64,000 bases of DNA from RPQJ01 sp963754535 (GTDB taxonomy: Bacteria > Pseudomonadota > Gammaproteobacteria > Steroidobacterales > Steroidobacteraceae): assembly GCA_963754535.1 (NCBI GenBank), contig CAVWGG010000009.1, positions 62,001 to 126,000 of the forward strand, read 5' to 3'. Made by a program: the position numbers and the translations under genes. Positions 8,211 to 16,837 of the stretch are shown here, one piece after another. The stretch's first letter is position 1. Every line of letters begins with the position of its first letter. The notes beneath the pieces are model-generated. The model ran no database searches and was not told the origin of the DNA. It worked only from the letters and a program-made list of their open reading frames with translations.

Positions 8211-8821
8211 TCGGGCACGCCGCCTGCGCGGGCAAGGACACGCCGCGCGCCGAGGTACAGCGCGAGCGGATCCTCTGCGCGGCGCAGAAGTGCTTCATCG
8301 AGCACGGCTTTCACGCGGCCAGCATGGCGAACATCGCCGAAGCGGCGCAGATGAGCGCGGGCCTCATGTACCGTTATTTCGAGAACAAGAGCGCCATCGT
8401 CAGGGCCATCGTCGAGCGTCAGCTGCAGGATGGGCGCGCGCAGATCGAGCAGTTGCACACGTCGGCCGACCTTGCTGCAAGCATCCTGCAGACGTACCAC
8501 TCGTGGCTCGCCCGGGACCCGTCCGTGATGAATCCGGCGCTGTACCTCGAGATGAGCGCCGAAGCGACCCGCGACCCGCAGATCGCCGCCGTCCTGCAGG
8601 ATTCCGACGAACGTATCTTTGAAGCCTTGCAGGCGTGGATGACGCGCGACCGGGACGACCGGGGACTTGGCCTGCCGCCGGACATCGCGTCCCGGCGCGC
8701 CCACCTGCTGATGCAGGTCTGGAACGGCCTGGCGGTCAGCGCCGTTCGACATCCCAATCAGGATCCTGCAGCGATGCGGGAAATGATCGAGAATTTCGTC
8801 AGTCGCCTCGTCATCCCCTGA
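8207..8821 (+). CDS. TetR-family repressor of the efflux operon
   Basis: A 204-residue regulator. Residues about 18-65 form the TetR helix-turn-helix (RERILCAAQKCFIEHGF, then MANIAEAAQMSAGLMYRYF). The C-terminal ligand domain is all-helical and not conserved. The GTG start at 8207 overlaps the stop of the channel gene, so the repressor is made from the same mRNA as the pump it most likely controls. The candidate operator is the 18-bp palindrome at 2403-2420. The gene is convergent with pcaD. Confidence 0.9.
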   Translation: MIGHAACAGKDTPRAEVQRERILCAAQKCFIEHGFHAASMANIAEAAQMSAGLMYRYFENKSAIVRAIVERQLQDGRAQIEQLHTSADLAASILQTYHSWLARDPSVMNPALYLEMSAEATRDPQIAAVLQDSDERIFEALQAWMTRDRDDRGLGLPPDIASRRAHLLMQVWNGLAVSAVRHPNQDPAAMREMIENFVSRLVIP

Positions 8822-8869
8822 GGACACAGGCCGGACATACGTGCCCCTGCCCCGGGTCTGGTGCAGCAA

Positions 8870-9652
8870 TCAGCCGGCAAGCAGGAAGTCGAGAACTCGC
8901 TGCGTGAACTCTCCCGCCGCCCCGATGTTCGACAGGTGGCCCGCCGGCAGCTCGAGAAACCGTGCATGCGGAATCATCGACGCCCAGGCGCGCGCGGCTT
9001 CCGGAGTGGGCGCCGGATCGTAAGTACCGGCGATGACGAGCGTCGGCGCCGCGATATGCTCCAGCGACGCGCGCTGGTCCATGTCGCGCAGCGCTTCGCA
9101 ACAGCCCACGTACCCGTCGACGGGTGTCGTCAGCAACACCTGCCGGATGCGGTCGACCGCGAGCGGATCCTGCGACCGGAATTCGGGCGTGAACCAGCGG
9201 TCGAGGATCGCTTCCACCAGCGACGGCATACCGTCTTGCAGCATCGTCGCAATGCGCGCGTTCATCGTCTCCGGAGGACCGAGCCAGGGAGTGGTGTTGC
9301 AGAGCACGAGCCGCTCGATGCGTCGCGGCGAGTGGGTGGCGAGCCACATCCCTGTCGCGCCGCCCATCGACAGGCCGCAGTAATGCGCGCGCTCGATGCC
9401 TAAAGAGTCGAGCAGACCCAGCACGTCCGCACCCAATTGCTCGAGCGTATAGGGTCGCGAGGGCACTCCCGAACGGCCATGGCCACGCGTGTCGTAACGC
9501 AGCACCCGGTACTCGCGACTGAACGCCGCCAGCTGCGGCTCCCACATCTCCAGCGTGCAGCCAAGCGAATTGGACAGCACCAGGCAAGGCTTATCGGCGG
9601 GACCTTCCAGCCGATAATGCAGGTGCAACCCGTCTGACTCGTGTAGCGGCAT
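8870..9652 (-). CDS. pcaD: 3-oxoadipate enol-lactonase
   Basis: Alpha/beta hydrolase that opens 3-oxoadipate enol-lactone in the protocatechuate branch of the beta-ketoadipate pathway; 260 residues, the PcaD length. The oxyanion region is LSNSLGCTLEMWEPQ, the nucleophile elbow GLSMGG (Ser95), the acid in AGTYDPAP (about Asp212) and the base in PAGHLSNIGA (about His239). The SNSLG...MW and PAGHLSNIE-like motifs are typical of PcaD. No other pca gene is in the window, so the gene is isolated. A related lactonase or esterase role cannot be excluded. Confidence 0.82.
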   Translation of the reverse strand: MPLHESDGLHLHYRLEGPADKPCLVLSNSLGCTLEMWEPQLAAFSREYRVLRYDTRGHGRSGVPSRPYTLEQLGADVLGLLDSLGIERAHYCGLSMGGATGMWLATHSPRRIERLVLCNTTPWLGPPETMNARIATMLQDGMPSLVEAILDRWFTPEFRSQDPLAVDRIRQVLLTTPVDGYVGCCEALRDMDQRASLEHIAAPTLVIAGTYDPAPTPEAARAWASMIPHARFLELPAGHLSNIGAAGEFTQRVLDFLLAG

Positions 9653-9694
9653 CCGCCAATCCTAGCAGCAGTGCTTTGCGCTACCCTTGCGCCC

Positions 9695-11188
9695 GTGACA
9701 CCCGACGACGACAACGAGACCGTCCTCTACGAGGTCGACTACCAGGCCGAAGCGGCCATCGAAGGACCGTTCGACACCTGGCTGCGCGACCATACCGCCG
9801 ACGTGCTCCAGTTCGACGGGTTCCTGTCGGCCGAACTCCTCGACGACGACACCGCGGCGCCGCCCGGCCGGATCCGTCGCATCGTCCAGTACCGGTTGCG
9901 TAACCGGGCCGCGCTCGACGCGTACCTGCGCGAGCACGCGCCGCGGATGCGCAGCCAGGGCGTCGCAAAGTTCGGCGACCGCTACACGTCCGCAAGACGA
10001 GTGTTGGCGCACCGCGAGGAATTCATCCGCGGCGCGTTCTCGACCGAGAACTGCCTCAACTGCGGCGAAGTACTGCGCGGCCAGCACTGCTCCCACTGCG
10101 GCCAGCGCGCGAAAGTCCGGGTGCTGTCGCTCGGCACGCTGGTGCGGGACCTGCTGGGCGACCTCACGAACTTCGACTCGCGCATCTGGCGCACGCTGAA
10201 GCCGCTCGCCTTCAAGCCCGGCGTGCTCACCGTCGAATTCCTGCGCGGTCGGCGCACGCACTATTCGCCGCCCTTCCGCATGTACCTGATCCTGAGCGTC
10301 GCCTTCTTCCTGCTGGCGTCGCTCGGCGGCGGCAGCCCGGGCGATGCGCTGAACTTCGAAGTCGGCAACGACGGCAATGGCGGCGCGAACCTGACGCTCG
10401 GACCCGGCGCACAGGCACCACCCGCACCGGGCGACGGCGTGCCCGCGCCAGGCACGTCCGGCTCGAAGGATGCACCGGCGCCTGCAGCGACGAAGAATCC
10501 GGCGACAGCGCCGAAACTAGACCCGGAACGGCAGCGCATCGTCGACGAGATCGTCAAGCGGATCCCGGCGCGGGACCGCGACCGGGCTCGCGCCGAGCTG
10601 ACGAAGGAGTTTGGCGCCTTGACGCCGGAGCAGATGGCGCCAGTGCAGCGGTTCGTGGACGATCCCTGCAGTCCGGACAACCTCAAGATCGGCTTCGGGC
10701 CCGAGGGCAAGAAAACCGAAGACCAGTTGCGCGACGCCTGCCGCAAGATCGCCGCCGACGGCAAGGGTTTCGGTCGCGCCGTCTACGAGAACATCCCGAA
10801 GATGATGTTCATTTTCCTGCCGCTGATCGCGGCGGTGATGTTCGTGCTGTACCTCGGATCAGGCCGCTACTACGTCGAGCACCTGCTGTTCTTCGTGCAC
10901 TTCCACGCGTTTTTCTTCCTGGGCGGTATCGCGATACTGCTGCTGGAGCGCCTGTCGACGATGTTCGCGGACACCACGGCAGGATCAGGCCTGAAGGCGG
11001 CAGAGGGCATCCTGACCGCGGTCCTCGTGGTCTACGTTCCTTACTACCTTTACCGCGCCATGCGGCGCGTCTACGGGCAGGGCCGGATCGTGACGCTCGT
11101 GAAGTATTCGCTGCTCTGCATCGGTTACCTGCTCTTCATGACGCTGACCGTGCTGGGCCTGCTCGCCTACACCGCCCTCACGCTCTAG
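9695..11188 (+). CDS. DUF4286-DUF3667 fusion: zinc-ribbon membrane protein
   Basis: A 497-residue protein of unknown role made of two parts. Residues 1-110 resemble DUF4286 (VLYEVDYQAE, WLRDHTADVLQFDGF, QYRLRNRAALDAYL). Residues about 115-215 resemble DUF3667: a four-cysteine zinc ribbon (C120, C123, C132, C135; NCGEVLRGQHCSHCGQR), then RIWRTLKPLAFKPGVLTVEF and a membrane helix. A 200-residue Pro/Ala/Gly-rich and charged stretch follows, and three or four membrane helices end the protein. I prefer GTG at 9695; a GTG at 9671 would add eight residues. Neither has a good ribosome site. It is divergent from pcaD with 42 bases between. Confidence 0.8.
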   Translation: MTPDDDNETVLYEVDYQAEAAIEGPFDTWLRDHTADVLQFDGFLSAELLDDDTAAPPGRIRRIVQYRLRNRAALDAYLREHAPRMRSQGVAKFGDRYTSARRVLAHREEFIRGAFSTENCLNCGEVLRGQHCSHCGQRAKVRVLSLGTLVRDLLGDLTNFDSRIWRTLKPLAFKPGVLTVEFLRGRRTHYSPPFRMYLILSVAFFLLASLGGGSPGDALNFEVGNDGNGGANLTLGPGAQAPPAPGDGVPAPGTSGSKDAPAPAATKNPATAPKLDPERQRIVDEIVKRIPARDRDRARAELTKEFGALTPEQMAPVQRFVDDPCSPDNLKIGFGPEGKKTEDQLRDACRKIAADGKGFGRAVYENIPKMMFIFLPLIAAVMFVLYLGSGRYYVEHLLFFVHFHAFFFLGGIAILLLERLSTMFADTTAGSGLKAAEGILTAVLVVYVPYYLYRAMRRVYGQGRIVTLVKYSLLCIGYLLFMTLTVLGLLAYTALTL

Positions 11189-11210
11189 CGCCGGGGACCG
11201 CGAGCCTGCC

Positions 11211-12386
11211 GTGAAAGCGCCCCGGTCCATCCTGCACGTCGACATGGATGCTTTCTACGCATCGGTCGAGCAGCGGGACAATCCGGGGCTGCGCGGCAAG
11301 CCCGTCATCGTCGGCGGCGGCGGCAACCGCGGCGTGGTCGCGGCGGCAAGCTACGAGGTGCGCAAGTTTGGCGTCCACTCGGCGATGCCGACGCGCGAAG
11401 CATTGCGACGCTGCCCGGAGGCGATCGTGGTTCACCCGCGCATCGGGCATTACGGCGCGGTGTCGAAGCAGATCTTCGCCGTGTTTCACGAGTTCACGCC
11501 GCTGGTGCAGGGGCTCTCGCTCGACGAAGCGTTTCTCGACGTCACTGCGAGCGAAAGCGCGCTCGGCAGCGCAGAGCACATTGCGCGCGAGATCAAGCGA
11601 CGCATCCACGAGCGGACGGAACTCACCGCGTCGGTGGGCGTGGCGCCCAACAAGCTGATCGCCAAGATCGCATCCGACCTGCGCAAGCCGGACGGCCTCG
11701 TCCTGGTGAGCGAGGCCGCAGTGCGCGAACTGCTCGACCCACTGCCCATTCGCAAACTGTTCGGTCTCGGCGCGAAGACGGCACCGAAGGTCGAAGCGCT
11801 TGGCATCCACACGCTGGGTGACCTGCGCCAGGCCGACCCTGCCCGCCTGCGGCCATTGTTCGGCCGCTACACCGAACGCCTGCAGCAGCGCGCGGCCGGC
11901 ATCGATGACCGCCCGGTGATCCCGGACGTCGACGAGCAGCAGATCAGTGCCGAGGAAACCTTCGACACCGACATCGCCGACCCCGCGCGTCTGCATGCGG
12001 AAATCGTCCGGCTGGCCGACAAGACTTGCACACGGCTGCGCGCAAAGATGCTGCTGGGCGGGTGCGTGACGGTGAAGATCCGTCGCGGCGACTTCACGAC
12101 GTACACGCGCCAGCGACAGGTCGAGCCGCGCACGCAGGAAACGAGGGTCGTGGCGCGGATCGCGGCCGAACTGCTGGATGCCTGGCGCAAGACCCAGCCC
12201 CGGGCGGCGCTGCGGCTGCTGGGGGTCGGGGTCAGCGACCTCGGCGAGGAGGTCCAGGGCGACCTGTTCGGCGCACCGGAGTCCACCCGCAATCGGCAGC
12301 TCGATGCGACCGTGGACGCCGTGCGGGAGAAGTTCGGCTCGGTCGCGCTGCGACCCGCCAGCACGATCGTCAAGCCGCGCGCCTGA
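11211..12386 (+). CDS. dinB: DNA polymerase IV (Y family)
   Basis: Error-prone translesion DNA polymerase; 391 residues. Palm-domain catalytic residues are Asp11 (HVDMDAFYASVEQ) and Asp105-Glu106 (GLSLDEAFLDV). The SVGVAPNKLIAKIASDLRKP block, the helix-hairpin-helix thumb (LFGLGAKTAPKVEALGIHTL) and the little-finger domain are in order. It starts with GTG at 11211, 22 bases after the DUF3667 gene. No LexA-type box is obvious upstream. The C terminus (ALRPASTIVKPRA) lacks an evident beta-clamp motif. Confidence 0.96.
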   Translation: MKAPRSILHVDMDAFYASVEQRDNPGLRGKPVIVGGGGNRGVVAAASYEVRKFGVHSAMPTREALRRCPEAIVVHPRIGHYGAVSKQIFAVFHEFTPLVQGLSLDEAFLDVTASESALGSAEHIAREIKRRIHERTELTASVGVAPNKLIAKIASDLRKPDGLVLVSEAAVRELLDPLPIRKLFGLGAKTAPKVEALGIHTLGDLRQADPARLRPLFGRYTERLQQRAAGIDDRPVIPDVDEQQISAEETFDTDIADPARLHAEIVRLADKTCTRLRAKMLLGGCVTVKIRRGDFTTYTRQRQVEPRTQETRVVARIAAELLDAWRKTQPRAALRLLGVGVSDLGEEVQGDLFGAPESTRNRQLDATVDAVREKFGSVALRPASTIVKPRA

Positions 12387-12390
12387 TTCA

Positions 12391-12418
12391 TGAAACCCCG
12401 ACTCGAGGCGGGGGTTCA
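12391..12418. terminator. Hairpin after dinB
   Basis: TGAAACCCCG (12391-12400) pairs with CGGGGGTTCA (12409-12418) with one mismatch around an 8-base loop. There is no U-run, so this is at best a weak or Rho-assisted end. Confidence 0.35.
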
Positions 12419-12505
12419 GCGGACCCGCAGGGATGAGGGGTGAGCACGGGCCGAGGATCAGGCATCATTGGCGTCCCCCGCCGGTCACGGCAGGCCTAAC
12501 CCCGC

Positions 12506-14167
12506 ATGTATACGAGCTTTTTCGGTCTCCAGGAAAAACCGTTCGCGATCACGCCGGACCCCCGCTACCTGTACCTCAGTGAGCGGCACGCCGAGGCGTT
12601 GGCGCACTTGCTGTACGGGATCAACGAGGCGGGCGGTTTCATCCAGCTGACGGGCGAAGTCGGCACCGGCAAGACCACGGTGATCCGCAGCCTGCTCGAG
12701 CAGCTACCCGGCCACGCCGAGGTCGCGCTGATCCTGAATCCGCGCATCACGCCGCCGGAATTCCTGCTGACGATCTGCGAGGAGCTGCACCTGCAGGTGC
12801 CGCCCGAAAGCCGCAACAGCACCAAGGCGCTGATGGATCAGCTCGGGCACTACTTGCTCGAGGCCCATGCCCGCGGCCGCCGCGTCGTGCTGATCGTCGA
12901 CGAAGCCCAGAACCTGAGTTTCGAGACGCTCGAGCAGGTTCGCCTGCTGACGAACCTCGAGACAGCGACCACCAAGCTGCTGCAGATCATCCTGATCGGC
13001 CAGGAAGAACTGCGCGCGCTGCTCGAGCAGCCGGACCTGCGCCAGCTCGCGCAACGGATCACGGGCCGCTATCACTTGAGCCCGCTTTCCAGAGATGAAT
13101 CAGCGGGTTACGTGAAGCACCGCATGCGCGTGGCCGGCGCGACGGCCGAAGCCTTCACACCAGGTGCGCTGCGTGAAATCCATCGCCTGAGCAACGGCAT
13201 CCCGCGCGTGATCAACGTGGTGAGCGACCGCGCGCTGCTCGGCGCATTCACGCGCGAGGATCACCGGGTTGGCGCGTCCTACATCCGCCAGGCCGCCTCC
13301 GAAGTGTATGGCCGGCCGATTCCTGCGCCGTGGCTGCGTTGGGCCACGGTAGGTGCAGTCGCCGCGGCGCTGGCACTGGTGGCGTTCGGTGCGTGGTCGC
13401 TGTTCGGCCGCGAAGATTCGAAGACGGCGGCAGCGAAGACCCCGGTGGTTGCCGCCGCGAGCACCGCAGCGCCGGCGCAACCGGCGGTCGCTGCGACTGC
13501 GACGCCGGCTCCCGCCGTCGCAGTCGCGCCCGCACTCGACCAGCTGCTGGCGCAGAACGCGAACGACACCACGACCGAAGCCGCACTCGCGCAACTCTTC
13601 AAGCGCTGGAACCTCACCTACGCGCCAAACCGTGGGCGCGGCTGCGAGCAGGCCACGGCCCAGGGCCTCGAGTGCCTGTTCCAGAAGGGCTCGTGGGCCC
13701 AGCTGCGCACGTTGAACCGCCCGGCGATCCTGACGCTGACCGATGACGTCGGCGGCACGCACCAGGTGGTGTTGACCGCGCTCACCGACGAAGCCGCCAC
13801 GATCGAGCTCGGCGGCAAGCCGCAGGACGTGCCGATCGCGACCATCTCACGCTACTGGTTCGGCGATTTCCTGCTGCTGTGGCGTCCGCCGCTCGCAGTG
13901 GTGAAGTCGCTGGGACCCGGCATGCGTGGCGCCGAAGTGCGCTGGCTGCGCGACAACCTGCGCGCGGTTCAGGGCTTGCCCGAAGCACGCCCCGCCAGCG
14001 ACTTTTATGACGAAGACCTCACGCGCCTCGTGCAGGATTTCCAGCGGACGCACCGACTCAACGCGGACGGCGTTGCCGGCGTGCAGACACAGATCGTGCT
14101 CGACACGGTCCTGAACCCTTCCGGTTCGCCCATGCTGGGCGACCCACCTGAGCGGACGGGAGGCTGA
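12506..14167 (+). CDS. gspA: General secretion pathway ATPase GspA/ExeA
   Basis: Inner-membrane AAA ATPase that, with GspB, helps the type II secretin assemble through the peptidoglycan; 553 residues. It begins with the ExeA signature MYTSFFGLQEKPFAITPDP. Walker A is GEVGTGKTT (residues about 50-58), Walker B VLIVDEAQN (about 128-136). A membrane helix is at about 274-296, then a Pro/Ala linker, a C39-peptidase-like domain (about 345-470) and a peptidoglycan-binding domain (LGPGMRGAEVRWLRDNL...VQDFQRTHRLNADGVAG). gspB follows after 3 bases. The core gsp operon is not in the window. Confidence 0.93.
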   Translation: MYTSFFGLQEKPFAITPDPRYLYLSERHAEALAHLLYGINEAGGFIQLTGEVGTGKTTVIRSLLEQLPGHAEVALILNPRITPPEFLLTICEELHLQVPPESRNSTKALMDQLGHYLLEAHARGRRVVLIVDEAQNLSFETLEQVRLLTNLETATTKLLQIILIGQEELRALLEQPDLRQLAQRITGRYHLSPLSRDESAGYVKHRMRVAGATAEAFTPGALREIHRLSNGIPRVINVVSDRALLGAFTREDHRVGASYIRQAASEVYGRPIPAPWLRWATVGAVAAALALVAFGAWSLFGREDSKTAAAKTPVVAAASTAAPAQPAVAATATPAPAVAVAPALDQLLAQNANDTTTEAALAQLFKRWNLTYAPNRGRGCEQATAQGLECLFQKGSWAQLRTLNRPAILTLTDDVGGTHQVVLTALTDEAATIELGGKPQDVPIATISRYWFGDFLLLWRPPLAVVKSLGPGMRGAEVRWLRDNLRAVQGLPEARPASDFYDEDLTRLVQDFQRTHRLNADGVAGVQTQIVLDTVLNPSGSPMLGDPPERTGG

Positions 14168-14170
14168 GCG

Positions 14171-14983
14171 ATGTCGTTCATCCTCGATGCACTGCGCAAA
14201 TCCGAGCACGCACGCCAGCGCCAGACGGGGCCGGGCCTCGCCGAGGTGCCGGTTGCGCCGGCGAAGCCGAAAACCAACGTGTGGGCCACCGCTGCCGTCG
14301 CGCTGCTGGTCGTGAACCTGCTCGCCGTCGGTATCCTGCTGCTGCGACGTGCACAGAAGGAAGACACCGCAGCGACGATTGCGCCGACAGCGGCTGCGCC
14401 CGTTGCCAACGCAGTCTCCGGTCCTGCGAATCCCACGCTGACTGCGCCGCCACCGACAGCTGGCACGCCAGTCACGCAAGGTGCGGCGCCGGTACGGGCT
14501 CCCATCGACGAACCCGCGGGTCCGGCGGCACGCAATCCGCTCGCGGACGAAGTGGGCGGTGCGTCCAGCGATATCGAAACCTCATCGCGGTCGGCGGCGT
14601 CGGCCGTGCCTGCGGGCCCGCCGGCCGTCATGAAGAATGGCAACGTGCAGCGTGGTGGCTCGGTTGTTTACGCGCCGGTGCCCGCAACGCCGGACCTGCC
14701 GTATTCGCCGCCGCCCCTCGAACGGCCCGCCGTGCAGCAAGCCGCGCCACAAGCTGCAGCCATGCCGGATGCCGACGAAGTTTCCGCGCGTGGCGGCGTG
14801 GCCGCCCTCCACCTCGACCTGCACGTCTATGCGGCGCAGCCGCAGCAACGTTTCATCTTCGTCAATTCGCGCAAGTACAAGGAAGGCGACACGCTGGCCG
14901 AAGGCCCGGTCGTCGAGCAGATCACGCCGGATGGAGCCGTGCTGAATTTCCGGGGCAGCCGTTTCAAGCTGTCCAACGACTGA
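14171..14983 (+). CDS. gspB: General secretion pathway protein GspB/ExeB
   Basis: Partner of GspA; 270 residues. It begins with the typical MSFILDALRKSEHARQRQ cytoplasmic helix, then one membrane helix (about 37-58), a long low-complexity Ala/Pro periplasmic linker, and a C-terminal GspB domain (about 200-268: LHLDLHVYAAQPQQRFIFVN, KYKEGDTLAEGPVVEQI). It lies 3 bases after gspA, so the two are translated together. The pair supports type II secretion encoded elsewhere, which would suit the secreted enzymes in this window. Confidence 0.92.
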   Translation: MSFILDALRKSEHARQRQTGPGLAEVPVAPAKPKTNVWATAAVALLVVNLLAVGILLLRRAQKEDTAATIAPTAAAPVANAVSGPANPTLTAPPPTAGTPVTQGAAPVRAPIDEPAGPAARNPLADEVGGASSDIETSSRSAASAVPAGPPAVMKNGNVQRGGSVVYAPVPATPDLPYSPPPLERPAVQQAAPQAAAMPDADEVSARGGVAALHLDLHVYAAQPQQRFIFVNSRKYKEGDTLAEGPVVEQITPDGAVLNFRGSRFKLSND

Positions 14984-15004
14984 ACTGAGGGGAGTCGGTC
15001 GCGA

Positions 15005-16837
15005 GTGAATGCTGTATCGGTCGCTGCCGACAGCCTCGACGGGCTGCGGCTGAATTTCGCGCTGCAGGCGGGCATCCTGCGGCTGCTGTCGCGCCAGGAA
15101 CACCTGAACAAGATCAACGTGTTCCCGGTGCCTGACGGCGACACCGGCACGAACCTCGCGCTCACGGTGAACGCGGTGCTCGGCGTGTTGCGTAAATCGC
15201 CCGACCACCACGCCGGCAAGACGCTCACGCGCGTCGCCGACGCGGCGCTCGATGGCGCGCGCGGCAATTCCGGGGCCATCCTCGCGCAGTTCTTCCTGGG
15301 ACTCTGCGATCGCGTGGGCCACCTCACCCGCATCGACCCGGCCGATTTTGCGGAAGGCGTGGACGGCGGCGCCGAGTACGCCCGCGACAGCCTCAGCGAA
15401 CCGCGCGAGGGCACGATCCTCACGGTGCTCACGGCCTTCGCGCACGCGGTGCAGAAAGCGCGCAGGGACGGGCGCGAAGATTTTCGCTCGATCCTGCATT
15501 ACGGCGTCGCGGCAGCCCGCACGGCGCTCGAGCAGACCAGGTTCCAGCTCGAAGTGCTGCGCAAAGCGAACGTGGTCGACGCCGGCGCGCAGGGCTTCGT
15601 CGAACTCATCGAGGGCGTCACCGACTACCTCGAAAGCGGCTCGGAAAGTGAACCGGCCGGCAGCGCGACGCCGATCATCGACAGCGCGTCGGACGAGATG
15701 ACCGCAGGCAGCGGCAACGAGGACCTCGTCTATCGTTACTGCACGGAGTGCGTCGTCACCGGCGAGCGGATCGATCGCCGCCACCTGCGGGAGCAGCTCT
15801 CGGCGGTCGGCGGCAGCCTCGTGGTCGCCGGACTGCAGCGCAAGGTGCGCGTGCACATTCACGTCAACGATCCCGCCGAGGTGTTCCGCGTGGCGGGGCG
15901 GTTCGGCGCGGTAGCGGGCGAAAAGGCCGACGACATGCAGCGCCAGCAGCACTCGGCGCACTCGACCGACCGCCGCGTCGCGATCATCACGGACAGCGCG
16001 GCCGACATCCCGGAAGAGGAACTCGACCGGCTCGACATCCACATGATCCCGGTTCGCGTGCACTTCGGTGACCGCAGCTACCTCGACAAGGTGGGCATCA
16101 CGTCGGAAGAGTTCTATGCCGAGATCGAGCGCGGTACCGAGCCGCCGAAGACGTCGCAGCCGCCGCCAGGCGACTTCCGTCGTCAATTCGAATTCCTGGG
16201 TTCGCACCACAGCGCGGTGGTCTCGATAAGCCTGTCGAGCCGTGTGAGCGGCACTTGTGCCGCGGCGCAGACGGCGGCGGGTCGCACCGCCACCCACGGC
16301 ACGGTCAGCGTGATCGACACGGGCAACGTGTCCGCCGGCCAGGGCCTCATCGCCATGTACGCCGCGGAATGCGCGGCGGCCGGTTTCGACGCGGACCGCA
16401 TCATCGCCGCGACGAAGGCCATCCTGCCAAAGACACGTTCGTTCGGCGTCGCCGGCTCGCTCGAATACGCGGTGCGCGGTGGTCGCGTGCCACGCTGGGT
16501 CAAGCGTGTCGCGGATGCACTGCGGGTCATGCCTGTCCTGCACAACGACCCCGGTGGCAAGGTCAGCGCGGGCGGGGTGCTGTTCGGCCGCCATGACCTG
16601 AAGTCGAAGTTCGCGCGTTGGGTGCGCCGGCGCATGCGGGAGGACGTCACCTACCGGCTGATCGTCGGCCACGCCAACTGCGAGGCAGACGGCCAATGGT
16701 TGCTGCAGGAACTCAGCCTGCCGAACGTGGCCTACGCCAAACTGGTTTCGATCGGCAGCGCGCTCGGCGCGCACGGCGGACCGGGTATGCTCGTCGTCGG
16801 CCTGCAGGAATACGAGGCGCCAGCGCCATCCCCATGA
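15005..16837 (+). CDS. DhaL(DAK2)-DegV fusion protein, fatty-acid kinase like
   Basis: A 610-residue fusion. Residues about 10-210 are a DAK2/DhaL kinase-like domain with the metal-binding aspartates in VFPVPDGDTGTN and the GARGNSG loop. Residues about 320-605 are a DegV fatty-acid-binding domain (ITDSAADIPEEEL, SSRVSGT, GSLEYAVRGGRVP). In Firmicutes these two roles belong to separate proteins, FakA and FakB, which phosphorylate fatty acids; the fusion would join kinase and carrier. A middle segment (about 215-310) resembles the FakA C-terminal part (CTECVVTGERIDRRHLREQL). It starts with GTG at 15005, and its stop overlaps the next start (ATGA). Confidence 0.88.
   Translation: MNAVSVAADSLDGLRLNFALQAGILRLLSRQEHLNKINVFPVPDGDTGTNLALTVNAVLGVLRKSPDHHAGKTLTRVADAALDGARGNSGAILAQFFLGLCDRVGHLTRIDPADFAEGVDGGAEYARDSLSEPREGTILTVLTAFAHAVQKARRDGREDFRSILHYGVAAARTALEQTRFQLEVLRKANVVDAGAQGFVELIEGVTDYLESGSESEPAGSATPIIDSASDEMTAGSGNEDLVYRYCTECVVTGERIDRRHLREQLSAVGGSLVVAGLQRKVRVHIHVNDPAEVFRVAGRFGAVAGEKADDMQRQQHSAHSTDRRVAIITDSAADIPEEELDRLDIHMIPVRVHFGDRSYLDKVGITSEEFYAEIERGTEPPKTSQPPPGDFRRQFEFLGSHHSAVVSISLSSRVSGTCAAAQTAAGRTATHGTVSVIDTGNVSAGQGLIAMYAAECAAAGFDADRIIAATKAILPKTRSFGVAGSLEYAVRGGRVPRWVKRVADALRVMPVLHNDPGGKVSAGGVLFGRHDLKSKFARWVRRRMREDVTYRLIVGHANCEADGQWLLQELSLPNVAYAKLVSIGSALGAHGGPGMLVVGLQEYEAPAPSP

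Noticed and set aside
12391..12418. Hairpin after dinB as a firm Rho-independent terminator
   Set aside because: One mismatch and no U-run, so listed only with low confidence.
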